Shown piece by piece: positions 46,600 to 59,075 of a stretch of 64,000 bases of DNA (its first letter is position 1; every line of letters starts with the position of its first letter). Source of the stretch: Perilla frutescens (lineage: Eukaryota; Streptophyta; Magnoliopsida; Lamiales; Lamiaceae); the NCBI GenBank assembly GCA_026008535.1, contig BRKX01000007.1:58641001-58705000 (forward strand). The letters are read 5' to 3'. A model generated the notes under the pieces. That model did not search any database. It was given only the letters and a program-made list of their open reading frames with translations, and had not been told where the DNA came from. The position numbers and the translations under genes were made by a program.

Positions 46600-46995
46600 A
46601 ATATCCTAATTGAACTAGACTCTAAAAGGAATGAACCAAAAATAATTTACAACTCAAAAGGAAACTACCAAAATAAAAATAAAACTTGGAAGGAAAGTTC
46701 CAAAAATAAAATAAGACTCAAAAGGAAATTACCAACTAAGGAATTATCCTAGAAGGAAATTACCAAAATTAAAATAAACTTTACAAGGTAAGTTCCAAAG
46801 ATAGAACTTGACTAAAAGGAAAGTACCAAAATAGATCAAGACTCAAATGGTAACACAATGAATATGCCTCTTTTTTTTTTTTTTTTAATTTTCGGATTTT
46901 TTTTCTTTTTTTTTTATCCGATTTTTTTTTTCTTTTTTTTTCGACGGATTTTTCTCTTTTTTTTTGTCGATGATCTTTTTTTTTTCAATTGATAG
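46600..46995 (-). repeat. A-tract series in the 5' leader of element F
   Basis: On the plus strand 46868-46985 has six to seven T-runs of 8-16 bases separated by short CG-containing spacers (CGGATT, ATCCGAT, CGACGGAT). On the sense strand these are A-runs in the leader between the primer site and gag. Next to it (46600-46860) is a degenerate repeat of GGAAANTACCAAAA-type units. Element E has the same arrangement at 59480-59790. Confidence 0.7.
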
Positions 46996-47119
46996 CTATG
47001 CTATTACAACTCGATAAAATAAAAATGAAGAAGACACATAAGACGACACGTAGGATAAAAATGACACGTCGGATTGAACCACGACCAGCAGAGCTGACGT
47101 GGCTCTGATGCCAAATTTA

Positions 47120-48331
47120 TGATATGACCCGGACTATGCTAGGACGAATCTTGAGAACATAGCGGAAGACTTTTGGATACGAAACACGTCAGCGAATGAA
47201 GGGTTTCAATCCGACTCGATAAACAATGGAAAAATAGACAATCTAGATAACTTAAATACCTTGAAAAATGACACAAACTATATGACACAAATCCAAAGGT
47301 TTATGGGCTGGAAAGGAACGTGTATAGGGGCTGGAATTATGGAGGTTTTCATGTGTGATGGCTTGTGAAGAACGGCTTGGAGAAGGTAGGATATGATAGA
47401 GTACGATTGAACTTACGGTATGAACGATACGGTGTAGAACTTGAACTCGAACACGGGCTGAATTGAGGCATGCATCAATGGAGTATGGATGGCGTCGAAT
47501 GGTGTTGATGGATGATGATTCGTTGATGTGAATCACAACCCGATAACCTCCTTGAATCTCGAACGTACCCAAGGATGAAATCTCCAAGTTGCTCTTCGAT
47601 AGCGAATACCGGTTAATCCCTCAAGTGGATTAAGCAATACCCTTGAATAAGACTTAAAGTTGCTAGCTCCAAGAATATGAATTTTAAATCAAAACTCACA
47701 AAGATTTAAATGGGGTTGAGACAATATTGAAAGCAAAGCTTAATAATTCAAATAAAGTCTGAAGTATCAATGTAACAATGATCCCCTATTTATAATACTA
47801 TGGGGGACGAAATTTAGCATAAAAAAGGCTTAAAAATCGATCCAAAAGGGATCTCTAACTATACTAGGAAGTTTCCTAAGCTAGAATTCTATTCAAGGTA
47901 GGAAATTGTCTTAAATACAATTCTAGTCAAACCTATGCTTATTATGGACGAAAATTACATCAAAATTAAATAAAAATCTGAATTAAACTATAGTCTAACA
48001 TAATTAAATAAATACTATAGTCTAAATAAAATTCAACAAGGCTGGAACTACTCGGTATGGGCATACCGACCGAAACTAGTCGGTTTGGGCATACCGACGG
48101 GTTCACGCACTTCAACTCTTCATGCATTGTTCTTCAAATCTTGATCTCCAAACTTTAATTGTTAACAAAGTAACAATTTTGGAGTTGCTCTCAACGTCTT
48201 TGCCATCTTCGAACTTCTTACATACAAATGCTTGGAAATATCCTTGCAATTGTCTTGCTCGAAGTCGTGTGTTTGAGCCACATATTTGCAGCTCCAAATT
48301 AAGTTCTTCAAGGCTTTTCATGGCTTCATCA
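47120..48331 (-). repeat. 5' LTR of element F (1212 bp)
   Basis: Same length as the 3' LTR. TATA box intact (palindrome 47782-47807). Sense end ...GGTCATATCA at 47120, followed by ATAAATT and the primer site. Confidence 0.9.
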
Positions 48332-49410
48332 CCATTCATTCTCCAAAATCAAAGAACCGATCACCAGTTGATTTCCAGGTTTGCTTTGATCCAGATGAGT
48401 TTATTCCATTCATTGGAATCCCTCATCCGAACTATGGAGCGGACTATTTCAGAAGCACGTGCCCTTCTCTCCAGCTGACTGAAGAAAATATTCGCACTTT
48501 CTATAGTGGTGAATATGCAGTCAAAGGTGCACAAAAGGAAGTGACCAATCTTCTTCTCACTCACTTTGCTTTCGTTGCACAACGTGACCAAGAGATGTTT
48601 AAACAACTCCACCAGTATTTCTATTGGTACAACTGGAGAAATTCCATGTCCATCCAGTCTCATTTCTTGCTAACTTCTTTTCATGGCATGAGCTACTGGC
48701 AACGTGAAGAAACTTGGAGCATTAAATGGATAGGATCGTCAAATCCATTTCCTCCAACCATTGTGTAAGTCCAACACATCATGAATCACCGGCATGTCAA
48801 CAAAATTCCAGCAACTGCCTTGTTAGCTGAATTCAAAATCAGCATCATGCCTCAAGGAGCTGTGGTTGCAAATCAATCAGTCAACTGCCCAACTGGCTTA
48901 CTTTGCCGTAAATTGAACTTTGATAATTTATCAAGTCAGTCAGCTGAGCCATCACGACGAACTCCAACTACCACAGCAAGGATAAAACCACATCTATCAA
49001 ATACTGAAGTCGTGGCTCCTCAAAAGAATCCAAGGCATGATGAGAGCAATAGTGATGATGAGGATACTGCCACATCACCAAGTCTTCTATCCAAGAGCTA
49101 TGTCACTCCCCTACTCACATCCAACACAAAAGGCGTGCAGTTGATTATGAAGAATGATCAGTTTAGATCGCTGCCAAAGGGAACTTCACAATCCCTCCAC
49201 CAAAGAATGAAAAACTTATCAGTTGCCATTCAGCAGTTTCACCAAGCCCGGAGAACAGCCAGGCCCTCACCGTCAAAGAACAGAACTGGATCTGTATCTA
49301 CGTCAAAGCGATCAAACTGCTCGAAAGGAAGCAGTGGAACTAGTCCAGCGCGGCCTTTCAAAAAGAGGAAACTGACTCAAGCAAGTCAAGCAGCTAACCA
49401 AACGAACTGA

Positions 49411-49851
49411 TCAGTTTAGATCAGTTATAGCTTCATTCAGCTCATCAGCGACAACTGACAACAAGTTGAAACTAATCATCCAACTGCTGAATCGTCAAAC
49501 CAATCAGTTGGACTGTATACCAACTGACTCCGGATAAGTTTTCCAAATCCTCTCAAGCTTATCATAATTAAATTCTTACCATTGTGATTATAAAATTTCA
49601 TATATTATATTCAACGGCTACAATTTGAAAATAGGCTTCTCTCTCACAAGTTGCCATTAATATCTCTTCATCGCTATTAAGTAATCTCTTCAAAGAAGTA
49701 AACAGAAATACATTTTTCTAATGAGATATAATTAGCAAAATCTGCAGAAAATATTTGGCTATTTATGGAAACTACACACTTGCAAACTCTCTCTACACAC
49801 TTTTATATCTAACAACACCATCTTTTTGCAGAAATAAAGCCTTTATTTCAG
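49411..49851 (+). other. spacer and possible promoter between units II and III
   Basis: No ORF. TATTTATGG at about 49760-49768 and the C/T-rich stretch 'ctctctctacacac' precede ATG 49852. The promoter reading is weaker than for unit I. Confidence 0.35.
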
Positions 49852-51531
49852 ATGGTAGATGCCAATCTACTTATTAAGAAGCTGAAGAAAGATAAGACTC
49901 TTAATCTAGAGTATCTTAACGCACGTCTCGGCTCTGACAACTTTCAAAGAATTTATAGGCCATTGGAGGAAACTAGACTGCTGCCATTCTTGACAATCGT
50001 GCCACTCAAGAATATACCTTCCCATGTTGCGGAGTTCTACTATAACGCAACCATCTCCGGCAACAACATCATCTCCACCATCCAGAATAAAGAGATCACG
50101 ATGACAAAAGCAACGATGATGTCTACACTTCTCCTACCTGGCGAAGGCCCAGACGTGATGGAACTGGAACTACCGTGCAAATATGCACTATGGGGTATTT
50201 GGAAACACCCTCACGTACACCATCATGACTGCTTACACAGGCTGAAGGAAAGCCTGCCCAATGAGATCATCCAACTTCTGGATATCATCGGTCATATCCT
50301 GCATGGAAACTTTGCGACAGTCCAATTCTCGGATGTCAAAGCCCATCTAACGGCCGCTCTCTACTTCGGATGTAAAGCCGATTGGGCCTCCTTTATTCTT
50401 GCTCAACTATGAGCAAATGTCAAGTGAGCAGCATATGATCCATCAAATGGCTCGTTTCGAGAAAAAATTGGGTTTATGAGCTGCATAAGCCACATCCTTC
50501 AAAGCCAGTTTGATGAGATCATTCCAATTGGCGAATCGATCAAACGAAGGGATATGCTCTCTACCATCTACTGCAATCCAATCTCGAAGAGATCCCACCA
50601 ACTAGGAACTCTCGACTCAAGTCGTGGAAAGCAACTGGTGGTCGCCCATGTCAGCTCCTCAGAAGAAAGGTAGCTGATGATTGAGAATGAGCCCCTCTCT
50701 AGACTGAGTGATCAGTCTACAATACCAGCCAACTCACAACCTCTACCCTTAGTCCATCGCGACTCAATTAAGGTTGAGTTTGAGGTAGTTCTAGACCATC
50801 AGCTGAGAAGCTACTTCGGTCTCATTGAGGGCACCAATCCCTCCCTATTTGAGCAACTGAAATGGTACCTCCAGTACCACATCTGGCGATTCCAACTTGA
50901 TGAGGCCACAATGTTCTACCTCATCAACACTCGTGGATCCCTCTTCTGGATCAATGAAGGAGAATGGAGTAGACAATGGATGAACCATCCACTCTTCTCA
51001 CCGCCAACGCTCTCGGAGATAATGGATTCGATGATTAAAAGAATCCAGCTTAGTGTATCAGCTGATGCTCCTCTTCCCGACAACGAACCAGCCAACTCCT
51101 TCTGCACTCCATTCCTCAAAGATCCACCAATCGCTATAACCGATGAGATCTTCACCAGTTTGGCCTCCATGGACTTCAGAGAGCAAGAACTCTCTCAACA
51201 CACTGATCATGGTCAGTTCATGACAACTGAAGAAGCCTATGCATGGTTCTCCTCGCCCATACCAATTCCTTCAATTCCCTTAGTCCATGATGACAATTTG
51301 GCAATTGCCTTCACATTCTTGCCAAATCTAGCAATACCATCGTGCGATCCACCCCAGCTTTTGGATGATGCCAAAATGGGGGAAGATGGAAAGTATGATG
51401 ATGAAAACTTAACTCTTTGGGATCAAATCCAAAGAGAGGTACATCATGAGGGGGAAGCAGCTCAGCTTCAGGGGGGAGCTTGGAGAAAATTTGGAGCTCA
51501 AGAAAGAGGAGAGTCAAGCAGGAAGAGATAA
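49852..51531 (+). pseudogene. auxiliary env-like ORF, unit III
   Basis: A 560-codon frame from ATG 49852 to TAA 51531, with TGA stops at 50410-50412 and about 50428 and a TAG at about 50671. It shares the unit pattern: RLLPFLTIVPLKNIPSHVAEFYYNATI, STIQNKEITMTKATMMSTLLLP, then EQLKWYLQYHIWRF and GEWSRQWMNHPLFSPPT. The C-terminal part is acidic, ending in a basic cluster (GESSRKR). No membrane segments seen. Function unknown. It is the last ORF before the 3' end of the element. Confidence 0.65.
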
Positions 51532-51903
51532 AGCAATCAAAGAAGAGAAGTAGTTCTAACTTGCTTTCAACAGATCATTTGATATGATTTTGATCCATAC
51601 TTTATACTTGCTCTAATACATGCCTAAATGAGAATAAACTCTAATATATGAATTTTGAATGCTCTGATACTCGGACAATCATGCACTAATTACTCAAAAT
51701 GAAAGCATGACTAAAATGAAAATATATTTTGAATGCTCTGATACTTGAATTTCATGAATGCTCTGATACTTAAATTTAATGTTCTAACATGCTCTGATTT
51801 CAAGAATTTGCTTAAGCAAACTACAGCATGTCTATCAAACGAACTTTTACAGTTTTTTCCATCATCATTAACAAGGTTTTGACATCATCAAAAAGGGGGA
51901 AAT
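51532..51903 (+). other. 3' non-coding region and polypurine tract of G1
   Basis: The phrase TGCTCTGATAC recurs at about 51660, 51729 and 51761, with a shorter TGCTCTGAT near 51790. The polypurine tract, AAAAAGGGGGAAAT, ends at 51903 just before the LTR. Repeated motifs in this position are known from Sireviruses. Confidence 0.65.
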
Positions 51904-53033
51904 TGTTAGGAAAAACTATAAATGAACCTCTAGAAAAGGTTTTGATGAGATTTTAAAACTATCTATGAAAAACTAACTAAAATTCAAGCTGTAGATCTGA
52001 GCTGACCAATCCAGAGCATCAAAAGGAACTCAATTGAAGGTGAAGTCAACCAAACTGGAAGTATGGTCTACCAGCTGGGAGGATACATCAACCAGTCAAA
52101 ACTCAATTCAGCTATGGATTCGGAGAGTCGAACCAGTCGAAACAAACTGACAGCTAAGTCAGCTGAGCTGAGGAGAAAAGAATCAACTAGACTGAAGGAA
52201 CTGATACGAGATCAGTTCAAACTGAAAGACTGTAAGTATTCAACTGATGGCCAAACTAAAGTGTACAGACAAATCAACTAAAGGCCAGAACTGAAGTCAG
52301 CCAGCTTGTGATCAGTCAAGCTGACAAGAAAGCTTAAGAATGATTAGTCAAACTGACAAGCTAGTCAAAAAAAGAACTTGAGATCAGCCGAACTGGAGGA
52401 AGAAGCTCAGAACTGCCAACTGAAGCTATAGCCAAACTGAGCTGACAAGCTCAAAATTGCCAACTGGAGCAATAGCCAAACTGAGCTGACAAGCTCAGAA
52501 CTGCTAACTAGAGTAACAACCAAACTGAACAGACAAGTTCAGAACTGCCAGCCAGAGAACCCTGGAAGTTATCACTCAACCAGCGTATCTTGGAATAAAT
52601 GCTTCAACGGAGATCCTGGAATTAAACATCCAATGAAGATCGATTGGTAAAGCAACGGCTACTTGAATCAAAAGCTCCAATGATCAATAAAGACCATCTG
52701 CCATCCATGAAGCAACATAGCTATCGATCAATGGAACTCAACGGTCATAAAATCACTCCTCTATAAAAGATGAGTGGATCAAAGTTTTAAATAACTCTTG
52801 CATCCGAAACTTTTTAGCAATACTTATTCTTGAAACCTTCATTCAAGCAGAGCTTTCTTTCTTCCTCCCACATAGCTCAAGTTCAGCATTTGCTAAAAAA
52901 AACTACGATAGTCCAACTGAGAAAAACAATTCAAAAAGTCAAAGCATTCAGCCAGCTGTTGATTAACCAGCCAGGGCAGCCTTCTTAGTTTCAGCAATAC
53001 AACGATCAACTATCCAGCTCAATTGAAGGAGCA

Positions 53034-54269
53034 TGATATGACCCGGACTCAAAGAACGAACACACGTCGACACACGTAAGTTTTGTGTCTTCTACGACTC
53101 AAACAATCAAAGATAAAATATGCGGAAAACAACGGAATAACTAGATGACTAAACTAATAAAATACCTAAACTATGACACACGAAATAACACAAATCCAAA
53201 GGGTGAAAGAGGCTGTTTTGGACGGCTATGATGATGGTAAAGATGAAGGATTTTCGGTGGTGATGGATAGGTTTAGAAGGGCTAGAGTAGATAGGGTATG
53301 ATAGAGTTGTGATGGACTTACGGATTGAACGGAATGAAACACGATCTAAAACTCGAATGGTGGTTGAACTTGAGGTGGACGACGGTGGTGGATGGAGGCG
53401 TCGTGGATTGATGAATGGCGGTGATGATGGTGTTGAATTACAACCCGAAAGTTGCCTTGGATCTCGAACGTATACAAGGCCAAATTCTTTAAGTTGCTCT
53501 TCGGATAGCGAGTCTCCGGTGATCCCTCGAACGTGGACGACGAATTCCCTTTGTAAAACTTAGAGGTGCTAAATCTAAGAGTATGAATTTAATTATCTAA
53601 ACTCACAAAAGATTAAAAGGGGAGAGACGATATTGAAAGCAAAGGCTTAATAATCAAATATAGTCTAAAGTAACAATGAAGCATGGATCACCTATTTATA
53701 AGACATAGGTGACTGAAAATTAAAGCTAAAGGGGCCGAAAATATAGAGTCCAAATCAATCTAGGATTGGACTTGGAAGTTTCCTAAACTAGAATTCTATT
53801 TAAGGTAGAACTTGTAGATCTTACCTTATCTAAAATCCTAGTCAACTTTGACTCTAAAATAACCGAAAATTACAACCAAATTAATTAAATAAATCTGATC
53901 CATACTATAGTCTAATTAAATAAAATAAATACTATAGTCTACAATAAAATAACCCCTTAATTAATTAACTAAAGGCCGAAACTTGTGGTGTTTTTCACTT
54001 GGTCGAAACTTGCATCACTTGCACACATGCACACGACCTCATGCTCACGTGCACTCCATCATGTAATGTTCTCCATGTCTTGATCTCCATCTTCGAACAT
54101 CAACAAGGTCATTATCTTCAAGCTTCCTTGCACACCGTCTTCTTCTTCGAGCTTCTTGCGAATTGTAGCTTGCAAATAATCTTGCAACTTCTTAGCTCGT
54201 AGTCTTGTGACGGGTCCTTTGAATTGAAGCTCTTCATTGAGTTCCTCATTGCTATGGATGTCCTCATCA
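53034..54269 (-). repeat. 3' LTR of element E (1236 bp)
   Basis: The sense strand starts TGATGAGGACATCC at 54269, right after the purine tract AGCAGGGGGGGAA. About 210 bp of it is coding (tail of the polyprotein, stop at 54059). The TATA box lies in the palindrome at 53688-53712. Ends ...GGGTCATATCA. Confidence 0.92.
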
Positions 54270-57258
54270 TTCCCCCCCTGCTGAAAAGAATTCGTCCTCG
54301 AATTTGGATCCTCATCATGGTCGAATTCATCTGCAAGAAAAGGAGATAAATCAGCTACATTAAACGTAGAAGAACACTTATACTCACCAGGTAGATCAAT
54401 GCGGTATGCATTATCATTAACACGACTTAGAACAGTGAAGGGACTATCTCCATGGGGCGACAACTTGGATTTCCTCAGGTTGGGAAATCGGCCAGGGCTT
54501 AAATGAACCTAAACACGATCACCGGGCTGGAATATCACACGTTTGTGCCTCGTGTTGCGTGCGGCGGCAATTTGTGAGCCTTGGTGCTCAATCCGGGCAC
54601 GTACCTTCTCATGCATCTCTTGAATGAAATCAGCTCTCTTCATACCTTTAACACTCGTTAGATGCTCAATGGGTAAAGGTAACAAATTAGTAGAAGTTAA
54701 TGGATTAAATCCATAAACAACCTCAAAATGAGACATGTTAGTAGAAGAATGCACAACACGATTGTAAGCAAATTCAGCATATGGTAGATATTCTTCCCAT
54801 GACTTCAAATTATTCTTAATTAGTGACCTAAGTAAAGCTCCTAATGTACGATTCACAACCTCAGTTTGACCATCGGTTTATGGATGACATGCAGTAGAAA
54901 ACAATAACTTAGTACCTAATTTTCCCCACAAAACACGCCAAAAATGTCCTAAAAACTTAGAATCCCTATCACTAACAATAGTACGAGGAATTCCATGCAA
55001 TCTAACAACATACACAAAGAACAAATTGGCAACATGTATAGCATCATCAGTTTTCCTACATACAATGAAATGAGCCATTTTGGAAAACCTATCAACTACA
55101 ACAAACACAGAATCCTTACCCGATCTAGATCTAGACAATCCTAAGATGAAATCCATAGAAATATCAATCCAAGAAGCTGAAGGAATGGGTAGGGGCGTGT
55201 ACAATCTGAATGGGTGTGAAGTGGATTTGGCTTGACGACAAGTAATGCAACGACTACACACATTCTCTACATCCTTACGCATATGCGGCCAAAAGAAGTG
55301 TTCATGCAGCAAGTTCAATGTCTTATGCACACCAACCCCGCATGCGATTCTAACACTAATAGCTCACGCATAGAACAAGTAGGGATGCATAACTTCGACT
55401 CTTTGAACAGAAAACCATCATGCACATAATAACCATCAAAAGACCTAGGTTTCAAACTACAAGAAGCATAGATGGGGCTGAAGTAGGCGTCCTCAACATA
55501 TAGAGACTTAATGGACTCAAAACCAAGCATCTTAGCATGCATTAAGTTCAAAAGAGCGTACCTTTTTGATAGAGCATCAGCGACAACATTATCCTCGCCT
55601 TTCTTGTACTTGATAACATACGGGAAAGACTCGATGAACTCGACCCATCTCGCATGTCTCTTGTTCAGATTGTTTTGCCCTTTCAAGTGCTTCAAGCTTT
55701 CATGATCCGTGTGGATGACGAACTCTTTGGGCCACAAGTAATGCTGCCATGTATCAAATGCACGCTTCAAAGCGTATAGCTCTTTATCGTACGTCGAATA
55801 ACGTAAACTGGCGCCATTGAGTTTCTCACTGAAGTAAGCTACGGGATGTTTTTCCTGTATCAAAACAGCACCAATACCTATCCCGGAGGCATCACACTCG
55901 ATCTCAAAAGTCTTAGAAAAATCAGGTAAACAAAGAACAGGAGCTGAACATAACAATGACTTCAAAGTAGTAAAAGCATGCTCTTGTTGTTTACCCCACT
56001 CAAATTTCTGGTCCTTCATACTTAGCTCAGTAAGAGGGGCGGCTATGCTGGAGAAATCTCGTACAAAACGACGGTAAAACCCAGCCAATCCATGAAAGGA
56101 TCGAACCTCAGAGACGTTTTTCGGGGTTGGCCATTCCTCAATCGCTTTAATTTTGGAACGGTCTACCTCAATACCTCGTGAACTGACGACAAAGCCTAAA
56201 AACACGACTTCATCCATGCAAAATGAACATTTAGACAAGTTTCCATACAACTTAGCATCACGCAATAAGCAAAATACACGCCTAAGGTGTTCTAGGTGCA
56301 CCTGTGCACTGTGACTGTAAATCAAAATATCATCAAAGTATACAACCACCAATTTACCAATCACATCACGCAAAACATGATTCATTAACCTCATAAACGT
56401 GCTCCATGCATTAGTGAGACCAAAAGGCATAACTAACCACTTATATAAACCATGCTTTGTTTTAAACGCAGTTTTCCATTCATCCCCTTCATGCATTCTA
56501 ACTTGAAAATATCCCGATCTCAAATCTATCTTAGAAAACATGTTAGAACCACTTAACTCATCTAGCATATCATCAAGTCTAGGGATAGGAAATCTGTACT
56601 TAACTGTTATCTTGTTGATAGTGCGGCAATCCATGCACATCCTCCATTCATTGTTCTTCTTTGGCACTAGGATGACTGGAACTGCACAAGGGCTCATCGA
56701 CTCTCGGATTTGCTTCTTCTCTAGCAACTCCTTCACTTGTTGGTCGATCTCCTTCGTCTCTTCAGGGGACGTGCGGTACGCTGGTCTGTTGGGTAAGACG
56801 GCGCCGGGTACGAAGTCGATCTGGTGTTCGATCCCACGAACTGGAGGTAATCCACTTGGAATCTCTTCCGGGAACACGTCCACGAACTCCTCCATAAGTG
56901 GCTGCACATCACAAGGTAAAGAAACACCATTAGTAGCACTGTCCTTATAAGATAAAAGAACGAAAGGTAAACCTACTTTTAGTGCTTTCTCTATGCCTTT
57001 AACTGAGATGAACAGGGATCGATTCTTCTCTTTGTTTGGGGCTGATCCGGATGCCTTTCCATGAGCTAAGGACTCATTGAGAGGCGTCTTAGGAGCTGCA
57101 TTGGTCGAACTTGGTGTGGAACTCGGCTAAGAAGTGGCGGCCGAATTGGTTCGGGCTGCGGCTGCGGCTTGTTTTGCCCGTTCTTGCTTGAATCTCTCTT
57201 GTATCCTTTCTTGATCCTCTGCAACGGCTTTAGGAGTGAGTGGCTTGAGTACAGTGGT
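54059..57258 (-). pseudogene. pol of element E (RT, RNase H, integrase), lightly broken
   Basis: In order on the minus strand: a linker; RT with VPKKNNEWRMCMDCRTIN, the catalytic VVYFDDILIYS and the FLGFVVS motif; RNase H with FEIECDASGIGIGAVL; the integrase zinc finger (HEHFFWP...CSRCITC), then the DDE core with WIDISMDFI, IVSDRDSKF and FSTACHP; a GPY-like region; and the tail ending at 54059. Breaks: TAG near 57127, a small deletion/frameshift at about 55315-55330 just before the integrase zinc finger, TAA near 54877 at a Gln position, and TAG near 54509 at a Trp position. The tail crosses the polypurine tract and continues in the 3' LTR. Confidence 0.9.
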
Positions 57259-59075
57259 TCAGCCATGCCTAGTAATCGAGTAGGTGTTGGCTAAACCATC
57301 GTGAACCACTTTTCTGTCAAACTGCCACGGTCTTCCTAAAAGAATGTAGGCTGCTTCCATAGGAATAACATCACAAAGAACAGTGTCAGAATAACGGCCT
57401 TTAGTAAAAGAAACATGTACCTGACCTGTCACTCGAATGGAACCTCTATCAGTAAGCCACTGCAACTTGTATGGCTTCGGATGCTTTGTTGTGTTAAGGG
57501 CGAGTTTATCAACGACATACTGGCTGATTGAGTTGATTACACTCCCACTGTCTATAATTATGGCGCATGTCTGATCTTTGATGGCAACTCGAGTGTAGAA
57601 GATATTCTCTCGTTGCGATTGTTCTTCTTCTTCACGACTGATGTTCAGACTGCGAATAGACACTAGGCTGACATGAGGTAGCTCGACTTCCTCATCTGGC
57701 TCGACTTCAGGGACTTCAACGGCTTTAGAGGTGGCGGCCTGAGGTTCTTCTTCATCTTCACTGGCTGATTCAAGTCCATTCTGCTCATTGAGGAACAGAA
57801 CACGCCGGTTTGGACACTGGTTCTGAAAATGACCCCAACCTTGGCATTTATGACACTGGATGTCACGGGCTCGACTAGGGGCTGAATTCGGTGCTGGAGT
57901 GGACTGATTGGGCCATTGGAATGGTGGCCTGGGCGTAGACTCGGGTCTACGGCTTGCTTGCGGTGTAGAACGGTCGAAATGGCGTTTCGGAGGACCGGAC
58001 TGACCTCGGGGTCGTGTGGAATCTACAGAAGGAGTAGAAGGTGATGTGGAAGGTGTACCTTTACTCCAAGGTTGTCGAGTAGGGGCTGAAGTCTGACTGG
58101 ATCGACGGCGGCCTTCTCGCAACTGCTTTTCCATAATCGATGCGTACTGCACCATTCTCTCTATGCTGGTGAACTCCTTGAGTTCTACTTCACAGGCAAT
58201 GTCAGGATTCATGCCTTCAATGTACCGAATGATGGTAGCATTTAAGGTCTCCTCTTTACCGACTCTATTCAGGGCGGTTTCGAGCTCTTTGTGGTACTCT
58301 TCAATCGAACGGGTGCCTTGCTTGATCAGGTTGAGCTTCTTCTCAAGCTCTCTTTCATAGTGGACTGGAATGAAACGTCCACGTATGAAACCTTTCATCT
58401 CTTCCCAATTGTTGATGGGCGGATTTCTGTTCCTTCGTCTTCTTTCTTGCTGCATCTCCCACCAAGTGGCTGCGTAGTCTTTGAATTCTAAACATGCTAA
58501 TTGCACCTTTTTAGCTTCTGAAAAATCATAGCATTCGAAAATCTTCTCTACCTTACGTTCCTAATCAAGATAGATATCGGGATCGTGAAGGCCTTCAAAT
58601 TCCGGGATGCTCGTCTTGATGTTGTTGAGCATTCGGTCTTCTCCATAATCATCATTGTGGTTCCCACGCTGTTGGCAGCGCCCACGATCTGGAGTGTCAT
58701 CTCTGGCATCTGTATTCTCATCAAAGTACTCCTCTGCTGGCTCGTTGTGACGCTCAAGGCGCTGATTTCCTCGAATGGGTGGAGAAAAAAGGGCATCGTT
58801 TTAGTGCGTTCAAGGGCGTGCACTAAATCATCTATCTTATCAGATAGAGCTTGGTGTTGTCTTTGAACGTGTTTGGACAGCGCTTCAAAGTGATACTTGG
58901 GATCCCACGGTGCGGATGGATCCAAGGAAGATTCCATGGGTGCTTTGGATGGATCTTTAGACGGATCCAAAGGAGGTAGGGTCGATTGGGGGTCGACTGG
59001 AGGTGTAGAGGATGATTCGGTGCGGGTTCTTTTCTTTATGATATCTACAAAATGAACAAACGTAAAAGAAAACAA
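57259..59075 (-). pseudogene. gag and protease of element E, lightly broken
   Basis: Starts with a Ser/Pro/Asp-rich region (ATG 59075), a helix (HVQRQHQALSDKIDDLVHAL), then a frameshift near 58795 at an A/T-homopolymer. The capsid core follows (FEGLHDPDIYLD, a TAG at a Trp position near 58561, YAATWWEMQQERRRRN, GFIRGRFIPVHYE, RSIEEYHKELETALNRVG). Next come a Pro/Ser/Thr-rich spacer, one zinc knuckle (CHKCQGWGHFQNQC) and an aspartic protease (AIIIDSGSVINSIS; ILLGRPWQFDRK). TGA at 57259-57261 separates it from pol in the same frame, so the original was one polyprotein. Confidence 0.9.

Larger units (their letters stand above)
43654..48331 (-). mobile_element. element F: non-autonomous CRM-like element
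   Basis: The TSD CCATT lies at 43649-43653 and 48332-48336. Two LTRs of exactly 1212 bp (43654-44865 and 47120-48331), nearly identical by eye, indicate a recent insertion. The primer site (minus: TTTGGCATCAGAGCC, complement of 47100-47114) sets the minus orientation. The interior encodes one Gag-like frame that runs into the 3' LTR, with no protease, RT or integrase. It must have moved with enzymes from a partner, most likely family E or a close relative given the shared LTR-encoded tail. Confidence 0.9.
42826..49410 (+). pseudogene. auxiliary env-like ORF, unit II, split by element F
   Basis: Reads 42826-43653, is interrupted by element F, and continues in the same frame from 48337 to TGA 49410. 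Internal stops are TAA 43396-43398 and TAA 48766-48768. The N-terminal half has QDLVSEFLLQANLSADGK and RTLAEVFELPQEGS; the middle has QLHQYFYWYNWRN and ETWSIKWIGSSNPFPP, which parallel unit III; the end is Ser/Lys-rich with PFKKRKLTQ. A CATAAAAAG at about 42712-42720 and a CTCTCTCTCTC leader precede the ATG. The frame on each side of F is undamaged apart from those stops, so F arrived late. Role unknown. Confidence 0.65.
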
